A stretch of 64,000 nt of DNA from Perkinsus marinus ATCC 50983 (Eukaryota > Perkinsozoa > Perkinsida > Perkinsidae). The stretch covers positions 26,618 through 90,617 of the forward strand of contig NW_003207677.1 of NCBI RefSeq assembly GCF_000006405.1, read 5' to 3'. The notes under the pieces are model-generated. The model had not been told where the DNA came from, searched no databases, and saw only the letters and a program-made list of their open reading frames with translations. This document shows positions 12,003 to 24,700 of this stretch, one piece after another. Position 1 is the first letter of the stretch. Each line of letters begins with the position of its first letter. The translations under genes were made by a program, and so were the position numbers.

Positions 12003-12433
12003 ATGTTGATTACCCTTTTATTGTTGCAGGTACTACTACGACTGATCTCAGGACGTGTTTATGCAAAGAGTTATCATTCGCATTCACAACAACCCACTGT
12101 ATCGATTATCCAGAATTTTATACGTGTTGAGTTCCTATTGCTGAAGGGATGCGGAAATTCGTAAATATCATCAATACAAAAACTATTACAACGACATGGG
12201 CAATTACGAACATGTGTACGAAGAAAAGTTCGCACCTGTTACGCGAAGATGTATTTTGTCATCACGAAGAAATGTTAAAGATCTTCGTTGAAAAATGGGA
12301 AAATATATTGCGACAACGTATCCAAATCAGTGAATGTGAAAGGCCATAGAAAATTCGTCGATCACATGGTCACAGGAAGTTGATTTTGAACTTTCGAATA
12401 ACACAATACCAAGTCGATGCAGTGAAGTGAACA
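12003..12433. other. Intergenic, no gene seen
   Basis: AT-rich spacer between a plus-strand membrane protein and the minus-strand mannosidase stop. The genes converge here. I see no repeat copy and no supported exon. Confidence 0.5.
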
Positions 12434-13177
12434 TCAGTGGTTGGCAATTTTAAGTGGATGGGCTTCTGTATTCAGAACATACTCATCCAAATTGAGGGCA
12501 TGCCGTGGAGCTAACGTTAAGTAGAGGTACTTCAACGTCTCCGCGGTAAAGAAGGATTCCTGTTCATTCTTCTGTCGTGCTGGCACTTGGTTGATATCAA
12601 AAACCTGATAACACTAGGCACAGGAAGATGGTCCCAATGGCTCACCGCAGAATAGCCATACTGGGCCTTCGCGTGCTTATTGAGTGCAGTCATCATATCG
12701 TGAGCCCAGACCCTATACTTAGGATCACCTGAAAAATGCATTGAACTTACCGGACTGCTGCTTTCCCTACCAGTAAAATAATGCATATAGAAGATACTCT
12801 CTATGGTTTCTGGTCTCAATATGTAGTGGGCATCTCGAGGATTATAGTACCTTTATAAAAGAGCTTACTAGAGAACACAAGTCTATAATGTCACATGTCA
12901 TCTCCCTTGGGAGCATTCAGTCTGAACTCCGCAACTTCCGGTCCGAGCCCAGTCTTGGAGCGTGCGTACCTGAGTTGATGACCAACAATTCCTATAGCGC
13001 CAAACCTCAGGACTACATTTGATGACAGGTCTCGGTTATGTCATGGGCCCACTTCTCCCAACGTGGATCGACACGGTCCCGTGGTAGAGTGCGTGCACCA
13101 AGCATGAGGTTGCCGGGGACGAAGCACGTGAGGTGCTCCATGCGGTAGTTAGGCCTGTACCATGTGGCTACTACTAA

Positions 13178-13227
<50 letters not shown>

Positions 13228-15950
13228 TGCGAATCGAACTGTTATGCAAACTGATATTCCGAGGAGTGACTCTAAGTAACACTAATAGAAAGTATAAACG
13301 CGGGTATAATGTCGTCGTCGATTTACTGATAGTATCAGCTTATTATTTCTACGAGTAACTCTCAAAATTGAAAAATCATCCGGTTTGTACCGATCTGGTT
13401 CACACTGGAAACATTGCAGTAACTTACATGCCACCCCTGAGCTCCCCGATAAACGTGAGCCCCCCAGCTGTTCGGAAGATCATCCGTTCTATCTCAGTCA
13501 TCGCCTTAGTCCAAAAATCAAGATGCCTACAAACACCAACACACTCGAACATCAGCAGCAGCAGCAACACTCAGTAATACTTCTTCTCCCTTTTTCCACT
13601 TTGAAGCCACACTTTCAACAAATACTCGAAATATGAGTCCCCCATCGCCCCGAACGATATCACTCCACCTACCACCGCTGAGAGTCTCGAGACTAATGCA
13701 AACACTCACCGGTGAACATTGGCCTATCGCTGGCGAGTTCATACGGGACCAGACCCTGCTTCCCTGCAGCTTGGAAAATGGACTCCTGGCATTTGTCCAC
13801 AGCCTCGGCGTACTTATGATCTCCTGTGTGCTCCGAAAGATAACGAAATTCGAGTTGTAGTGTTCCGACCTAACAGGAGTCAACACACTCTGGAGTCATT
13901 GATTAAACTGATTTTTCGAAACTCAGAATCGCTCCTTAGACGTATAATACGATGCTAGAATTGATTCAATAAATATGGCGTCTATCACCTCGGCCAGTAT
14001 GAAACCCGACATCCAGCCGTTTCCCGAGGCACGTCCAGTTCCCAGATCGATCTGTGCTCGGGGGCAGCCTGGGTAGTCCGTGAAGCCCTATGCAGATCTA
14101 CAGGATGGAAAGGGCCGTACCGAGCTTACTGTCATCATATGGTCTGCCACTTCTCTGGCCTTATCGAGGAAGATCTGTCGGCCGCTGAGACTATGTGCAG
14201 AGAGGAGACCACCGAGCACACGAATTGTGATTTCAAAGAAGGAATGCAAGCCGCGCGGGCGGTCAAATTTGAGGTTGTCCCTGAGCCCAAAGAGCCTCCC
14301 AAAACACCAAGGCACTTCCCTACGTTATCCACTGTGTAGCCTCGTCGAACTCTTTCTCCAACCCCATGACCTTCAGAGTGGATAAAGAGTCTATCATCAT
14401 CACCGCAGCATCACACCATTGCCTACAAGGGAATCATCCAGGAAACTCATTCTGGATTTTTCACATGGCTAGGAACACATTCTTCATTCAGTGTCGTCAC
14501 ACTAGAAATATTTTTTCCGATTTTTATTAAACTCTAGAGAAAACAATGTTTGTCGGAATACATGAGCATGGTCAACTACATGTGTTGCCAGGAATTTGGA
14601 AATTTCGAGGAAATTTTGAGAAATTATCGTTGATTTCGTATGGATTTGAGAAAACTCACGAGCTCAGTTGAGAAAAGAAAACATGTATTCCCACACTGGA
14701 AGACATTATTTCTCAAAGCTATACCAATAACGAGTATAACAATAAGGAAACTTCCCGTGTGGCGTTACCTCCCAGGACGGCCCGTTAAAGGAGCGATCTC
14801 GTCCTTTCCCCAGGCGTACTGCTTATAGTTCCTCCACACATGCCGCATGGCCTCCCTCACTTCCTCAGCCCATACGGCCTAACAACCAACCTCAGCTTAT
14901 CAATGACTGGTGCAATGGAGTTTTACCCTAGTGATATGAAAAACACTAGTGAAAAACATATTTCACGACTACTGCATAGCGCGAATATCGGGTTTTTCTC
15001 CGAGTTTTACGCCACTTCACGTAGAACAGGTGAAACTCCAATGTTGGAATATATGTTCGCTTTCCTCAGCTGAGTTCAAGAGTTTCTCTTTAGTTATCGA
15101 AGTTTACATACAAATTCGGAGGTAGAAGTATACAAAAATCAATAAAAAATCTCGCTAAATTTCCCCAGAATTTTCATTTTGTCACCAACACATTGTGCAT
15201 ATTCTCCTACACTGGTAGGGGGAAAGAACTTACGCTTTTTTCATCAGAATCAGCAAGCTCCTCCTCAGTGAAGTTGGCAAGCCACTCAGCAGGGAACTTT
15301 CCCTTAGTCGTTTCACTCGCTACCTAATCCCAGCGATAGTCATATGTGCACCCCAAGACGAAACCACTATATACTTTTTCAACGGACCGTTCAGGTGCTG
15401 CTGGACTCGACAATACACTTGTTGGTGTGTCAGTGATCACCACCCGAGCCGACCTACTGCGGAACTTAATAGTGAATTTGACTTAGTGAAATCAGTAGCT
15501 CACGTTGCGACATCATTTCCCACGGTATCACTGTTTCTCGCAGACCCCTGAACATCCACAATAGTAACAGTATGAAATACGAAGAGCCGTACCGGAGTTT
15601 TTGAGGGCTCGGGTTCCGGTGCTCGCAAACTGTGATGTTCCTCCTTAGTATCACGTACAGTGTCATCAGCAAGTTCACTAAACGATAAAATCCGCCCGAA
15701 AGCCCCATGGAGTTCTCACCGTGTGCTTGTATGTCCTCGTAAATTCTTCATCTGAAATTTCTCCAACTCTACGACCGTCTGAAACTCTTTCATTTTCGCG
15801 GTGTTCTCGCTAGGCGTATTTACTTCACTAGACTGATCGATAGATGCATGCCGTTGGGGAATTGAGTCCAGCAAAGTCAACGTTGTTAACGTTGACACTA
15901 GCAATAGTACAATAACGAATCCTGATACAGTGTGATGAGTTCACAGCATA
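12434..15950 (-). CDS. Class I alpha-1,2-mannosidase, GH47
   Basis: Trims alpha-1,2-linked mannose from N-glycans in the ER/Golgi. Reading 5' to 3' on the minus strand: a hydrophobic anchor ([16 protein letters not shown], near 15900) and a polar stem; [21 protein letters not shown] (near 14840), the conserved domain opening, followed by [20 protein letters not shown] (near 14395), [14 protein letters not shown] (near 14240), a glycine-poor segment with [11 protein letters not shown] (near 13770), [17 protein letters not shown] (near 13140), [12 protein letters not shown] (near 12950), [19 protein letters not shown] (near 12820), [14 protein letters not shown] and LNTEAHPL just before TGA at 12434. 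The acidic residues of RPETIES and the Thr of NTEAHP, which binds calcium in GH47, are present. Introns hold MITE-1 copies b and c, MITE-2 and a microsatellite. The first codon was not found. Confidence 0.88.
13168..13227 (-). repeat. TAG/CTA trinucleotide microsatellite in a GH47 intron
   Basis: About 20 units of cta/act. On the coding (minus) strand the array is tag repeats that end exactly at the acceptor before the exon [13 protein letters not shown]. It is a second example, after the kinase, of a GTA-type repeat at a splice site. Confidence 0.9.
14545..14699 (+). repeat. MITE-1 copy b
   Basis: Shares 'catggtcaactacatgtgtt', the 'gaggaaattttgagaaatt' block and the end 'catgtattcccacactg' with the best copy at 59610-59803. 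It lies in an intron of the GH47 gene. Confidence 0.8.
14917..15040 (+). repeat. MITE-2 copy 1
   Basis: A second small inverted-repeat element. It opens 'ggagttttaccctagtgat' and closes 'aggtgaaactcc', a terminal inverted repeat of about 12 bp. The inside shares 'ccctagtgatatgaaaaac' and 'ttacgccac.tcacgta' with the copy at 16866. It abuts MITE-1 copy c directly. Confidence 0.65.
15039..15214 (-). repeat. MITE-1 copy c
   Basis: Reverse-orientation copy: 'atgttggaatatatgttcgc', 'tttcctcagctgag', 'aatttccccagaatttt', 'gtcaccaacaca' and 'ctacactgg' in order, the mirror of the copy at 59610. Confidence 0.8.
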
Positions 15951-16127
15951 GAAGTGCTATAAAGTATGGCACCTAGTAGGAAATTCTTGTGGTCCGTAGT
16001 GGCCCTCCCTTTGACGTTTCTGTATGTTGTCGTAATGCGAGCCGGTCTACGGGGTCGTCTGGCATTGGCAATTTGAACCATGGAGATGAATTGTGAACTG
16101 ATTGGTATCGATTACGAGGTGCTGCAA

Positions 16128-16292
16128 AAAATGTTCACTGAGCTCACTAATCATAGAAGTTTATATACAAATTGGGAGAATATATACGATGAATGTACAG
16201 AAAGTAACAATAATTTTCCAAAATTTCCTCGAAGTTTTTTTCATTTTGTCATCAACACATGTGGTTGACCATGTGCAAATTTCATCACACTG
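16128..16292 (-). repeat. MITE-1 copy d
   Basis: Reverse orientation. Contains 'ctgagctcactaat', 'ttccaaaatttcctcgaa', 'gtcatcaacacatgtggtt' and 'gaccatgtgca', ending 'tcacactg'. Confidence 0.75.
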
Positions 16293-16865
16293 TCGTTCAT
16301 GTGTGCGGATCAGAAAGCGAACTCCGTAGCACACAATGTGTCTCTCTCTCGGGTGAAGGACGCCTTAGCTCGGATAGTCCACATCTATTGAGAATAATCA
16401 GTTTCCCTTCAAAGGCATTCCTCTCCTACCCAGTATGGTATCAACTTAATGAGTAAAGCGCGACCAATATCAGGCTTCTATAGTATCCTCATATCTTTGG
16501 TCGTCGTCATTTTGCTCTCTACCAAGATTAAGTTTGATTTCTCTCATATGGTTGTGTTGTACGATGATTTGGACAACCCTTCTAACACGGCTAACGAGTC
16601 TGCATAATAGCGGTCATAATCGCTGTTCCAATTCTCTGTAGAACACAATATGTCTCTCTAGGGTGAAGGGTTTCCGCAGCTGAGCTTATAATGAAGATAG
16701 TATTCGTCTAAGGGTAAGTTATGAACAGGTAGCCTTGTTAGGCATTCTCGTGTGGTTATATCCAGTGTAGTGTTGTCTCAATGAGCGAACCAGTAACAAA
16801 CACCTCCTTTTTTCAGCCGACCTGTTCCTCAGTTGAATTTTATGGAAGAGAAATATCGTTGATAT

Positions 16866-16965
16866 TTTATTGGTGTTTCACCCTAGTGATATGAAAAACA
16901 TGAACTCGGGTTACTCACTGAGTATTACGCCACATCACGTAAAACGGGTGGTGAAACTTAAATGT
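16866..16965 (+). repeat. MITE-2 copy 2
   Basis: Shares 'caccctagtgatatgaaaaa' and 'attacgccacatcacgta' with copy 1. Its ends 'gtttcaccc' and 'gggtggtgaaac' are inverted repeats. Confidence 0.6.
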
Positions 16966-17732
16966 AATATAGGAGCTGTTTTATTGTTTCCCGAATACCA
17001 TATTTCGATATGATTAAATTTATCAACAGTTTTCTGATAAAAACTTCCAATAAAGTTGGGCAACAGTGAATTCACTGAGCATTTAACGGTATGATCGTAC
17101 CCCTTTAAATTGACGATAACCAGTCACAATTCGCGCCATCGATAACACGACACTGGGAGAGCCGGGTTGGTCGTTATACACAAATTCGATGTTTAAAAAT
17201 AGTTGTGAAAGTGCGCTGTTGATTTAGCGCGCGCCCAGGCGATGATGAATTTTCACATGTGAAACCTGAGTTGCTGAGAACGTATGAGTGAGTGATGGTT
17301 GCAGAAGGTCTCGATGGTGGTGAATCGACTGACGGTTGTTATGGCATCATGACTTTGCGGGGAAGATATGGGAAAATACAGATGCACAGAATTTTCTTTT
17401 TTTTGAGGAAATTCACCAAGTTGATTGAAAAAGTTTACGAAACTACTGTTTTGAGTTATCTATGCATCTCAAGTGAAGTGATGGGAACCGACGAAAATGG
17501 ATAAAATCGTCCGTGTTATCAGTTCTCTGTTTTCGCCGGTGTTTTGATGGTCATTAAGGAGACCATACGGACATCCAACACAAGTAGTGTCCTGCGGGAA
17601 AAGACGTGTTGAAATGCTAGACTGAAAACAATGCTCAGACTGTTGATCTCAGATAATAGTGGTCCTAATATGACGATCGAACTAGATAATGAAAAGCGAT
17701 ATATTACTTCACGGTAATACTATATGCTTTCT

Positions 17733-17859
17733 AGTATGCATTTGCATGTGTTGGTGACAATATGAAAATTCTGAGGAAATTCTTGGTGGTTTCTGTACAC
17801 TAGGTCGCATATGAACTACTGAGCTCAGCTGAGGAGAGTAAACATATATTGCAACATTG
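17733..17859 (+). repeat. MITE-1 copy e
   Basis: Contains 'tgtgttggtgacaatatg', 'aaaattctgaggaaatt', 'tttctgtacac' and 'gctcagctgagga', ending 'catatattgcaacattg'. Confidence 0.75.
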
Positions 17860-18058
17860 TTCGCTGGCTCGGCGCGAGAAAATTTACAGTGGGAAATTAT
17901 TTGTCTCTTTTGAGTTAGCTCTTGTGGGAGCGAAAACCATCTAGTTGTTGTTATTGTTGTCGTTGTTGTCGGTTTTTCCCTTGTCAACTCTAGAGGGTTT
18001 TAAACAGGATTTGACGTATTTCCGGTCGCAAGTCTTCGAAAGTTTCGAAGACTTAGTT

Positions 18059-18250
18059 TCGAATCGAAATCGCCTTTTTTCTTTATTTTTTTATTCTTTA
18101 TTATATTTTTTCCTTATTTTTTCCATATTTTTTCATATCTTTTCTTAATTTTTTTTCGTTCTATTTTTTCCTTATTTTTCCATATTTTTTCTTAATTTTT
18201 TTATTTTTTAATCTATTTTTTCCTTATTTTTTCATTTTTTATTTATTTTT
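18059..18250. repeat. T-rich low-complexity tract
   Basis: Irregular tandem of 'ttattttttcc' and 'atattttttc' units, nearly pure pyrimidine on the plus strand over about 190 bases. Confidence 0.85.
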
Positions 18251-18591
18251 TCTCCGAGGTGGTATTGAATAATTGTACGATCATAGAGGAGCACGCCATT
18301 GAATAACATAAGGGGATTCCTATATTGACAGAGGGCAATTAGTATCACTGAGTTTGGGTTAGGCCTCTTGAAAAGCCACAGCGTGGAGAGATGGACGTCG
18401 TGGTGTCACCATCCGCATCCTCACAAGCCTCATCACGATGCAGATCTGATCGGGGTGGGAGAGCACACAGACATGCGAGTTTTAGTGAAGACTCTAGTGA
18501 GCAGGAAAATGATCATACCAAGTGAGTTTATATTGGCTCACTTTCTAGGCGGGTTCCTCTAGTGTTCGCTGTTATGGTGACAGTTTCAGTT

Positions 18592-18729
18592 AGTGTTGGG
18601 GGAAAATATGCATATGGTCAACTACTTGTGTTGGTGACTATACGAGAAATCTGAGAAAATTTTGGGAAATTCTTACCCGAGTTCATATATGAGCTCGGTA
18701 GTTAGTGATCATATATTTCTCTAACCTTG
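18592..18729 (+). repeat. MITE-1 copy f
   Basis: Opens 'agtgttgggggaaaatatgc', then 'atatggtcaactacttgtg'. The right end is eroded ('catatatttctctaacc'). It ends just before a tttcag acceptor upstream of the glutaminase start. Confidence 0.75.
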
Positions 18730-18770
18730 TTTTCAGTACCCCTTTAGCCAGAGCTAGACTTGTGTCCAAC

Positions 18771-21700
18771 ATGGGGCGAGGAAAGATCGATTCTAAGGAA
18801 ATATTCAAAGCATTAGAGGTAGTAGTCGGTGAGAGTATATGGTCGGACGATGTTGTGTTATCATCAGCCCGATGAAGATGGCAAAGTAGACAGTGTAAAG
18901 TTACTGGAGTTCCTAAAAAAATCGGGACTAGGTAAGGGCATGTTTAAGTGGGTGATATATTCCGAAATAGTGAATAATTTACCTGGAAGTTAGCCATGTG
19001 GGAATAACGAACTATTAACGCGTTCCTATAAGGCTTTGGGCCCGTATTTGAATGCTCGTCGTGGCAGAGAGTTGGAACTGAAGTTTAGTAACTGCAGGAT
19101 GAAGTTCAATGCTCCTCATTAGAAAGCATGTGGTAGGGACTATAAACAACAAAGATGGCTCTGGGGAATTGATAGAGACAAACGAATAGAGGGCTTTCCT
19201 CTGAAGCCGTCTCGTCTCGAAAATTGTCGATAATTCACGAGCGTGTAAACCTGCTATGTGAGAAAACAGGTGAGAATTGAGAAAAATTCTCGAAAAATTG
19301 GTATGGGAAGTTAGAAAAGTTATGAAAGATGGTGACAACAGTAATAAATGACTAAGACTAGCTGAACTGAATTGTATGCATTGTTATGTTTTTGCTGTGT
19401 AACGAGATAGAACATATAAATGAGTGCTTTCCTCAGCTACCTCTGATGGTCGCATGAGGAATACGTACAAGGAGCTCAAGAGTCAGGACTTTGTTGACTT
19501 TGAGAGGTTCCAAACACTGAAGACTAGCAATGAACTAGTGAGCATTTTTGTGGATAATTTTGTGGCGCAGTGACGGTATGATGGTCAGGTAGGGAAGGCG
19601 TTTCGAGGAGAGCTGGCTATCTCCGATTTTGAAGCCTTCTGTGACGTTATTAACGATGCTTATAAAGATTTGGAGGACTGTACTGAGGGCGAAAATGTAG
19701 TGTTTATGGGAGGAATTTCGTGGCGCGTGACGGAATCTAGGACGTATTGATGGTGGTGGATCGCTCAGGCCGACTATATACCAACACTGGCTACAGTTAA
19801 TCCGGACTACTGGGCGATCAGTGTTTGTAGTGTACATGCACAGCGCTACTCGATAGGTGATAGTAAGGTAGGAGGGAGATGTGATGTGGGAGAGGAGTGG
19901 TATGTATTTTTTTTCGAATTTACAGGTTCCATTTTGTCTACAGTCAACTTGCAAGCCTCTTAACTACTGTATGGCGGTGGAATTACATGGCAAGGAGAAG
20001 GTGGCAGGGGAGAATTCTGATATCGATTATATTAGAGATTTTATGGCTCATTCGAGTATTTTATGAGGATCTACGTGACCTGACAGGGAGTGTGAGAGAT
20101 TGCTGTTTTCACAGTGGGTGAATATTCCACAAATTCGGAATTTTTTACTTGACGATGTTGTATGTAAGATAAGAGATTGTGGTACGTCATCATCAGGTAC
20201 ATGAGCACGTTGGGCATGAGCCTAGTGGGAGGAACTTTAATGAGAGGGTCTTGCTACAGCCGAAAGGCATACCTCACAATCCACTTATCAATGCTGGTAG
20301 GTCGACTGTATTTTACCCGCGCAGGTTCAATACCGTGGTCGGACGCGTGTAAAAAAGTGGCATGAAATTTTTCTTCGAAAATCGATTACGGACAAATTCC
20401 GTGAAATATATCTGTATTAGGGGGCGTCACATTTGAAATTTCAGCCTCAAAGTCGCTCTGTAGAAAAAATTACCTTTGCACACGTAATTTCGGTGTCTAG
20501 ATGGCGCTTACTGTATTCAGCCGATCGGGAATGTGATATGCAGGGGTGAAAGTGAGCGTTTTTTCTCGAAAAAAATGATGATTAATCTTAAATTTCCTAT
20601 ATGCGATGAAAGTGTTGTTGAGATGAGAGTGAACGTCAGAAATTGTAGTGGCTCCTTGCAAGAATAACTACTCGTAGTGTGAGTAGCAGCAAGAGTGGTA
20701 GTGTATTTTCGATGCTAGGTGCAATCATGGTATCATCGCTATTGTATATGGACAAGTCGGAATGGGAGCGGTATGAAGCGGTAACTGAGACGTGGCAGCA
20801 TCTAGCTGGGATGTCTAGGAGGCCTCATATACAGTAAGTGGAGTATGTCGTATTAGTATTGATTGAAAATTCATCTTTCCTGAGGCACTTTATATATAGT
20901 TTCGATATGCATTGTCTGTATATAGTTACAAAAAAACAAGAAAAAGTTGCAAAAAAACAAGGAAAAGTTGCAAAAAAACAAGAAAAAGTTGCAAAAAAAA
21001 CAAGAAAAAGTTGCAAAAAAACAAGAAAAAGTTGCACAAAAACTCGTACAGAGTTTTTTGTTTGAAAAATTGTTGGAGCGAAAAATTCGGATATCAGAAT
21101 TACTCACATGTCCATTACTTGTGATTCGCGAATCGTCACGCGCCACGAAATTCCGGAGAGTGAGTCTTCCTGGCTGCACCCTGTCATCGTTTGGAGCTTG
21201 TTATTAGGTATGATACGTTTATGGGGGAGCGAGCGACGGCGAATCGGAATTACTGTTTGGCGTATATGATGGCTGAAGAGAACGCCTTCCCACCAAACAC
21301 AGATATTCAGAAGACTCTTGAGTCCTACTTTCAATGGTAGGTAGACACGTTGAAGTGTTGTGGTAGTAGGGCTGTTTTTAAGGTGCTCACTTGAACTAGA
21401 CTGTGAGGAGATGTCTGTTGTTGCTGCTACCCTTGCAAACGGTGGTATTTGTCCCAAGACGGGTAGCAGTTGTTGTTGGTCCCGAGTTCTATCCCTGGCC
21501 ACTGCATTTTTTTAGGCGAGCGTGTGTTCAGTCAGGACACGGTATCGTCTTGTTTGTCCATGATGATGAGTTGTGGTATGTACGACTACTCTGGCGAGTT
21601 TGCATTCACATGTGGTTTCCCTGCAAAATCAGGGGTAATATTAGTAGTCTATTCAGCTCGGTCAAAAATTATTCATTTCAGGTCTCTGGCGTTCTATGTA

Positions 21701-24700
21701 TTGTCATACCAGGGGTTTGTGGAATCGCCACGTTTTCACCGCGGCTGGATGCCTTGGGAAATTCTGTGCGAGGAGTGAAGTTCTGTCAAATGTTGTCTAA
21801 ACGACTTCCGGTGCACGCTTTCGGCGGTCCTCAAGAATCCGTCACGGATGAGGTAGTAGCGCTCGCCCAGATGATCGATTATGTGTAATATGTGGTATTC
21901 TTCTGTTAGGCACAGACTCCGCCGAATCACCCTTTAGTGGAGCATAGGATACGTAATTGTTTAGGAGATACTTTCAGATGGCGTACCAGTGCCCAGAGTG
22001 AGTATTGGTGTGCATATGAGGAATATTGACGATATCATGCTCAGTCGATGTACTGACCAACTTTACTTTAACAGAATATTCTAGTTTGTGGTGGAGTGCT
22101 GCTGTTGGTGATGCTATTAGGATCCGTCATTTAGCGGCTAGGTGAGTGGGTTCGTTTCTGGTGTGTTTTTTTATACGGCATTTTTTTCAGAGGAATTGAC
22201 GTTCGTACGGCAGACTACGATCTGCGTACTGCTCTGCATTTGGCTGTGTGTAATCATCATCGAGAAACTGTGAAACTGTTGATGTTCTTGGGTGCGGACC
22301 CGGAGTTTCGCGACCGCTATAACAACACATCTATCATGGTAGCAGGCGTTTACTGATAAGCACTTCAACGGTTTAGGAAAGTGTTGGAATATACAGTGTG
22401 TTCGATTTTGATTTTTTCTCCGAAACTAATATGCGTGGCTCGCCCTAACTCTTCGTGATTGATAATAATTATTCATATTAGTATATTGCCCACTTATAGA
22501 CCTCGTAATACTGGGGGTTTCAGATTGCTAATCATCGAATTGGTGAAGTCACAACATTTTCTCGTTAGGGACTATCAAAATCGAACACACTGTATGTTTC
22601 CTCACTAATTGTAGGAGTCCGAATACATATTTAGGTAGTGTTTGAAAATCAACAAGAATTTTCCAAAATCTCCCCGAAACATGTGCATGTTTTCTTTTCC
22701 ACTACACTGGTTTAGGACGCTCAAAGAGAGTCGGAGGATCGCTGTGTGCGGGAGCTGAAACGCGACATCGCTCTTCGGGCCAGTTGTCCTCCTATGTTGC
22801 CTGGTGAAGATGGCGATATCGTCCTGGCACGGTATGAAGACTGAAAAAAAATATTATTGGAAGTGCTATTCTGTGCTGTTGTTGAGGTACTTCGCTGATA
22901 TGCCCTGGCCACTAGATTCACGGCGCCTGATTCGAGCATTGGAGTGGTATGGTCTCCCGAGAGATTCTCCGAGGGTTCAGGCTCTACTAAAAGTGAGTTT
23001 TTGTATTTAACCGTATTTTTAGGTGTTTAATGGTCTATCTCTGATTTAGGATTTGGGGTGGTATGGTAGTGTTAGAGTCGGTGGGATGCCCGACAGTTTG
23101 TCGGTGCCTGGGTGCTTATCAGTTCCTGAGGATATGAATCTGACTGGCGAGGCTGAGGCACTGTAGGAAGAGAGGGAATTTGACCGCGCGCCACGAAATT
23201 ATGGGTGGTAGATACTCGGCTGATGAATTCTCGAGAATTGCGAAGAAGCATGATATCGCTGTGAAGGCTCTTTGTGGCAAGTTGATCGTCCCGAATTGGC
23301 CCAAGTTTACACAGAGACTGGTAAGTGGGTAATCGAAAGGTCCCCGGTTCTATCCTCGGCTACGGCATCTCGTGTCAGAACGAATGCTTCTCTGCTTGTT
23401 GTGAGGATCACCCTCATCAAGAGATCATCACAGTCGGTGTGTGTACGACTGACAGTCAGCAGTATGCTCGGGATGAGAGCGCCTTGCCAGGTGAATAACA
23501 CTGTTGCTATTCGAACCATCCTAGTTCGATTCCTCGTAGGGTCACCCTCAGCAGCTAGTTGTGCATCTGAGTACTCACCGGTATGGACCCCCGAGGAGTG
23601 TCTTAAATGCTTTCCAACGGGTGGACTTATACGGCCGATTCTCTACTGTATGGCGGTGGAAATGCTGGGCTTGGAGGAAGTTCATAAGTGGATGGGAAGA
23701 GAGCCCAGTGGCGAGAAGCAAACGTATTTAGGCCTTGACCATTTGAATAGGTATTTGCTCTTGTTAGTATGTCTATGATGGAGTTGGTGGTGTTCTCAGG
23801 CCACATAACCCCTTTGTGATGATGGGGACGATAAATCTGTGTGCGTTGCTGTCTAGGGGGTTGGATAAGGAATAGTAAGGTTTTCTTCTGGACATTGATC
23901 GATTATGATAATACATATTAAAGATTTTCGTATATTTCGATGTTGTAATATTGTAAATCTCCGTAGTTCCTACTCATCGAGGTTACAACACTTTTTCTTT
24001 TCTTACTATGAAATTCGAACATACTGCGGTCGGGTTGTGGGACGATTCTAGGAGCCATTGATGCAGCGTGATATGCTGTCTGTGTGTCGTGAGTGGTGGT
24101 GTTTTGGTATGCATATAAATAACCGGATTTTTCCTAAGTCGTGTGAGGTATATTTGTTGACCAGCATAGCGATCGATAGGAAAATACGCGAGGATAATCT
24201 ACACTGTGATGATGCCTTGTTTGTCTCAGTAGTGGAACTGGCATGAGACCCTCGTTGGAAAGGGTCCTCGAGAACTGGAGGAAGTTGAGTGGTTCAGACA
24301 CGGTCCCACCGGAAGCTGCTGAGCTTGGGAAAAAACTTGACAGAAGGTAAGTCGTTTAGCAGTTTAGAATATTCGGGCGCGCGCTTTTTACAAAGCTGTA
24401 TGACTCGACGCCAGGCACTCGGACTTGGCACGGAGTATGGCTTATCGCTTGCGGTCTATTCATCGCTTTCCAAATGGGGCGGATATTGACGACGCGATTC
24501 AATTGATGTTTGAGACGCACGAGCGAGAGGTATGATAGTGGTAGGTCCCGGGTTCGATCCCGGGATGGTGCATTTTTAGGTCAATGTCGCTGGTGTTGCA
24601 GCAGTGGCGGCCTCCTTTGCCAACAGTGGAGTGTGTCCGAAGACCAACGAGAGGGTTTTCAAGGATCAGACAATCCGGTATGCACTCAGCCTTATGTACT

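Larger units (their letters stand above)
15951..18770. other. Repeat-rich spacer without a convincing gene
   Basis: About 2.8 kb holding three MITE-1 copies, one MITE-2 copy and a T-rich low-complexity block (18059-18250). Short open frames at 16080-16456, 17292-17504 and 18368-18562 overlap repeats or lack splice support and conserved residues; they are not called. Confidence 0.55.

Noticed and set aside
16080-16456. Small open frames on the plus strand
   Set aside because: They overlap MITE-1 copy d in reverse and have no conserved residues.
20825-21207. Lys- and Phe-rich open frames, and a possible CRISPR array
   Set aside because: They arise from the 18-bp minisatellite. Units are directly adjacent with no spacers, and the setting is a eukaryotic intron.
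24530-24579. tRNA gene
   Set aside because: Only the T-arm hairpin is present. No pairing acceptor, D-arm or anticodon arm exists on either side, and the stretch is bounded by splice sites.
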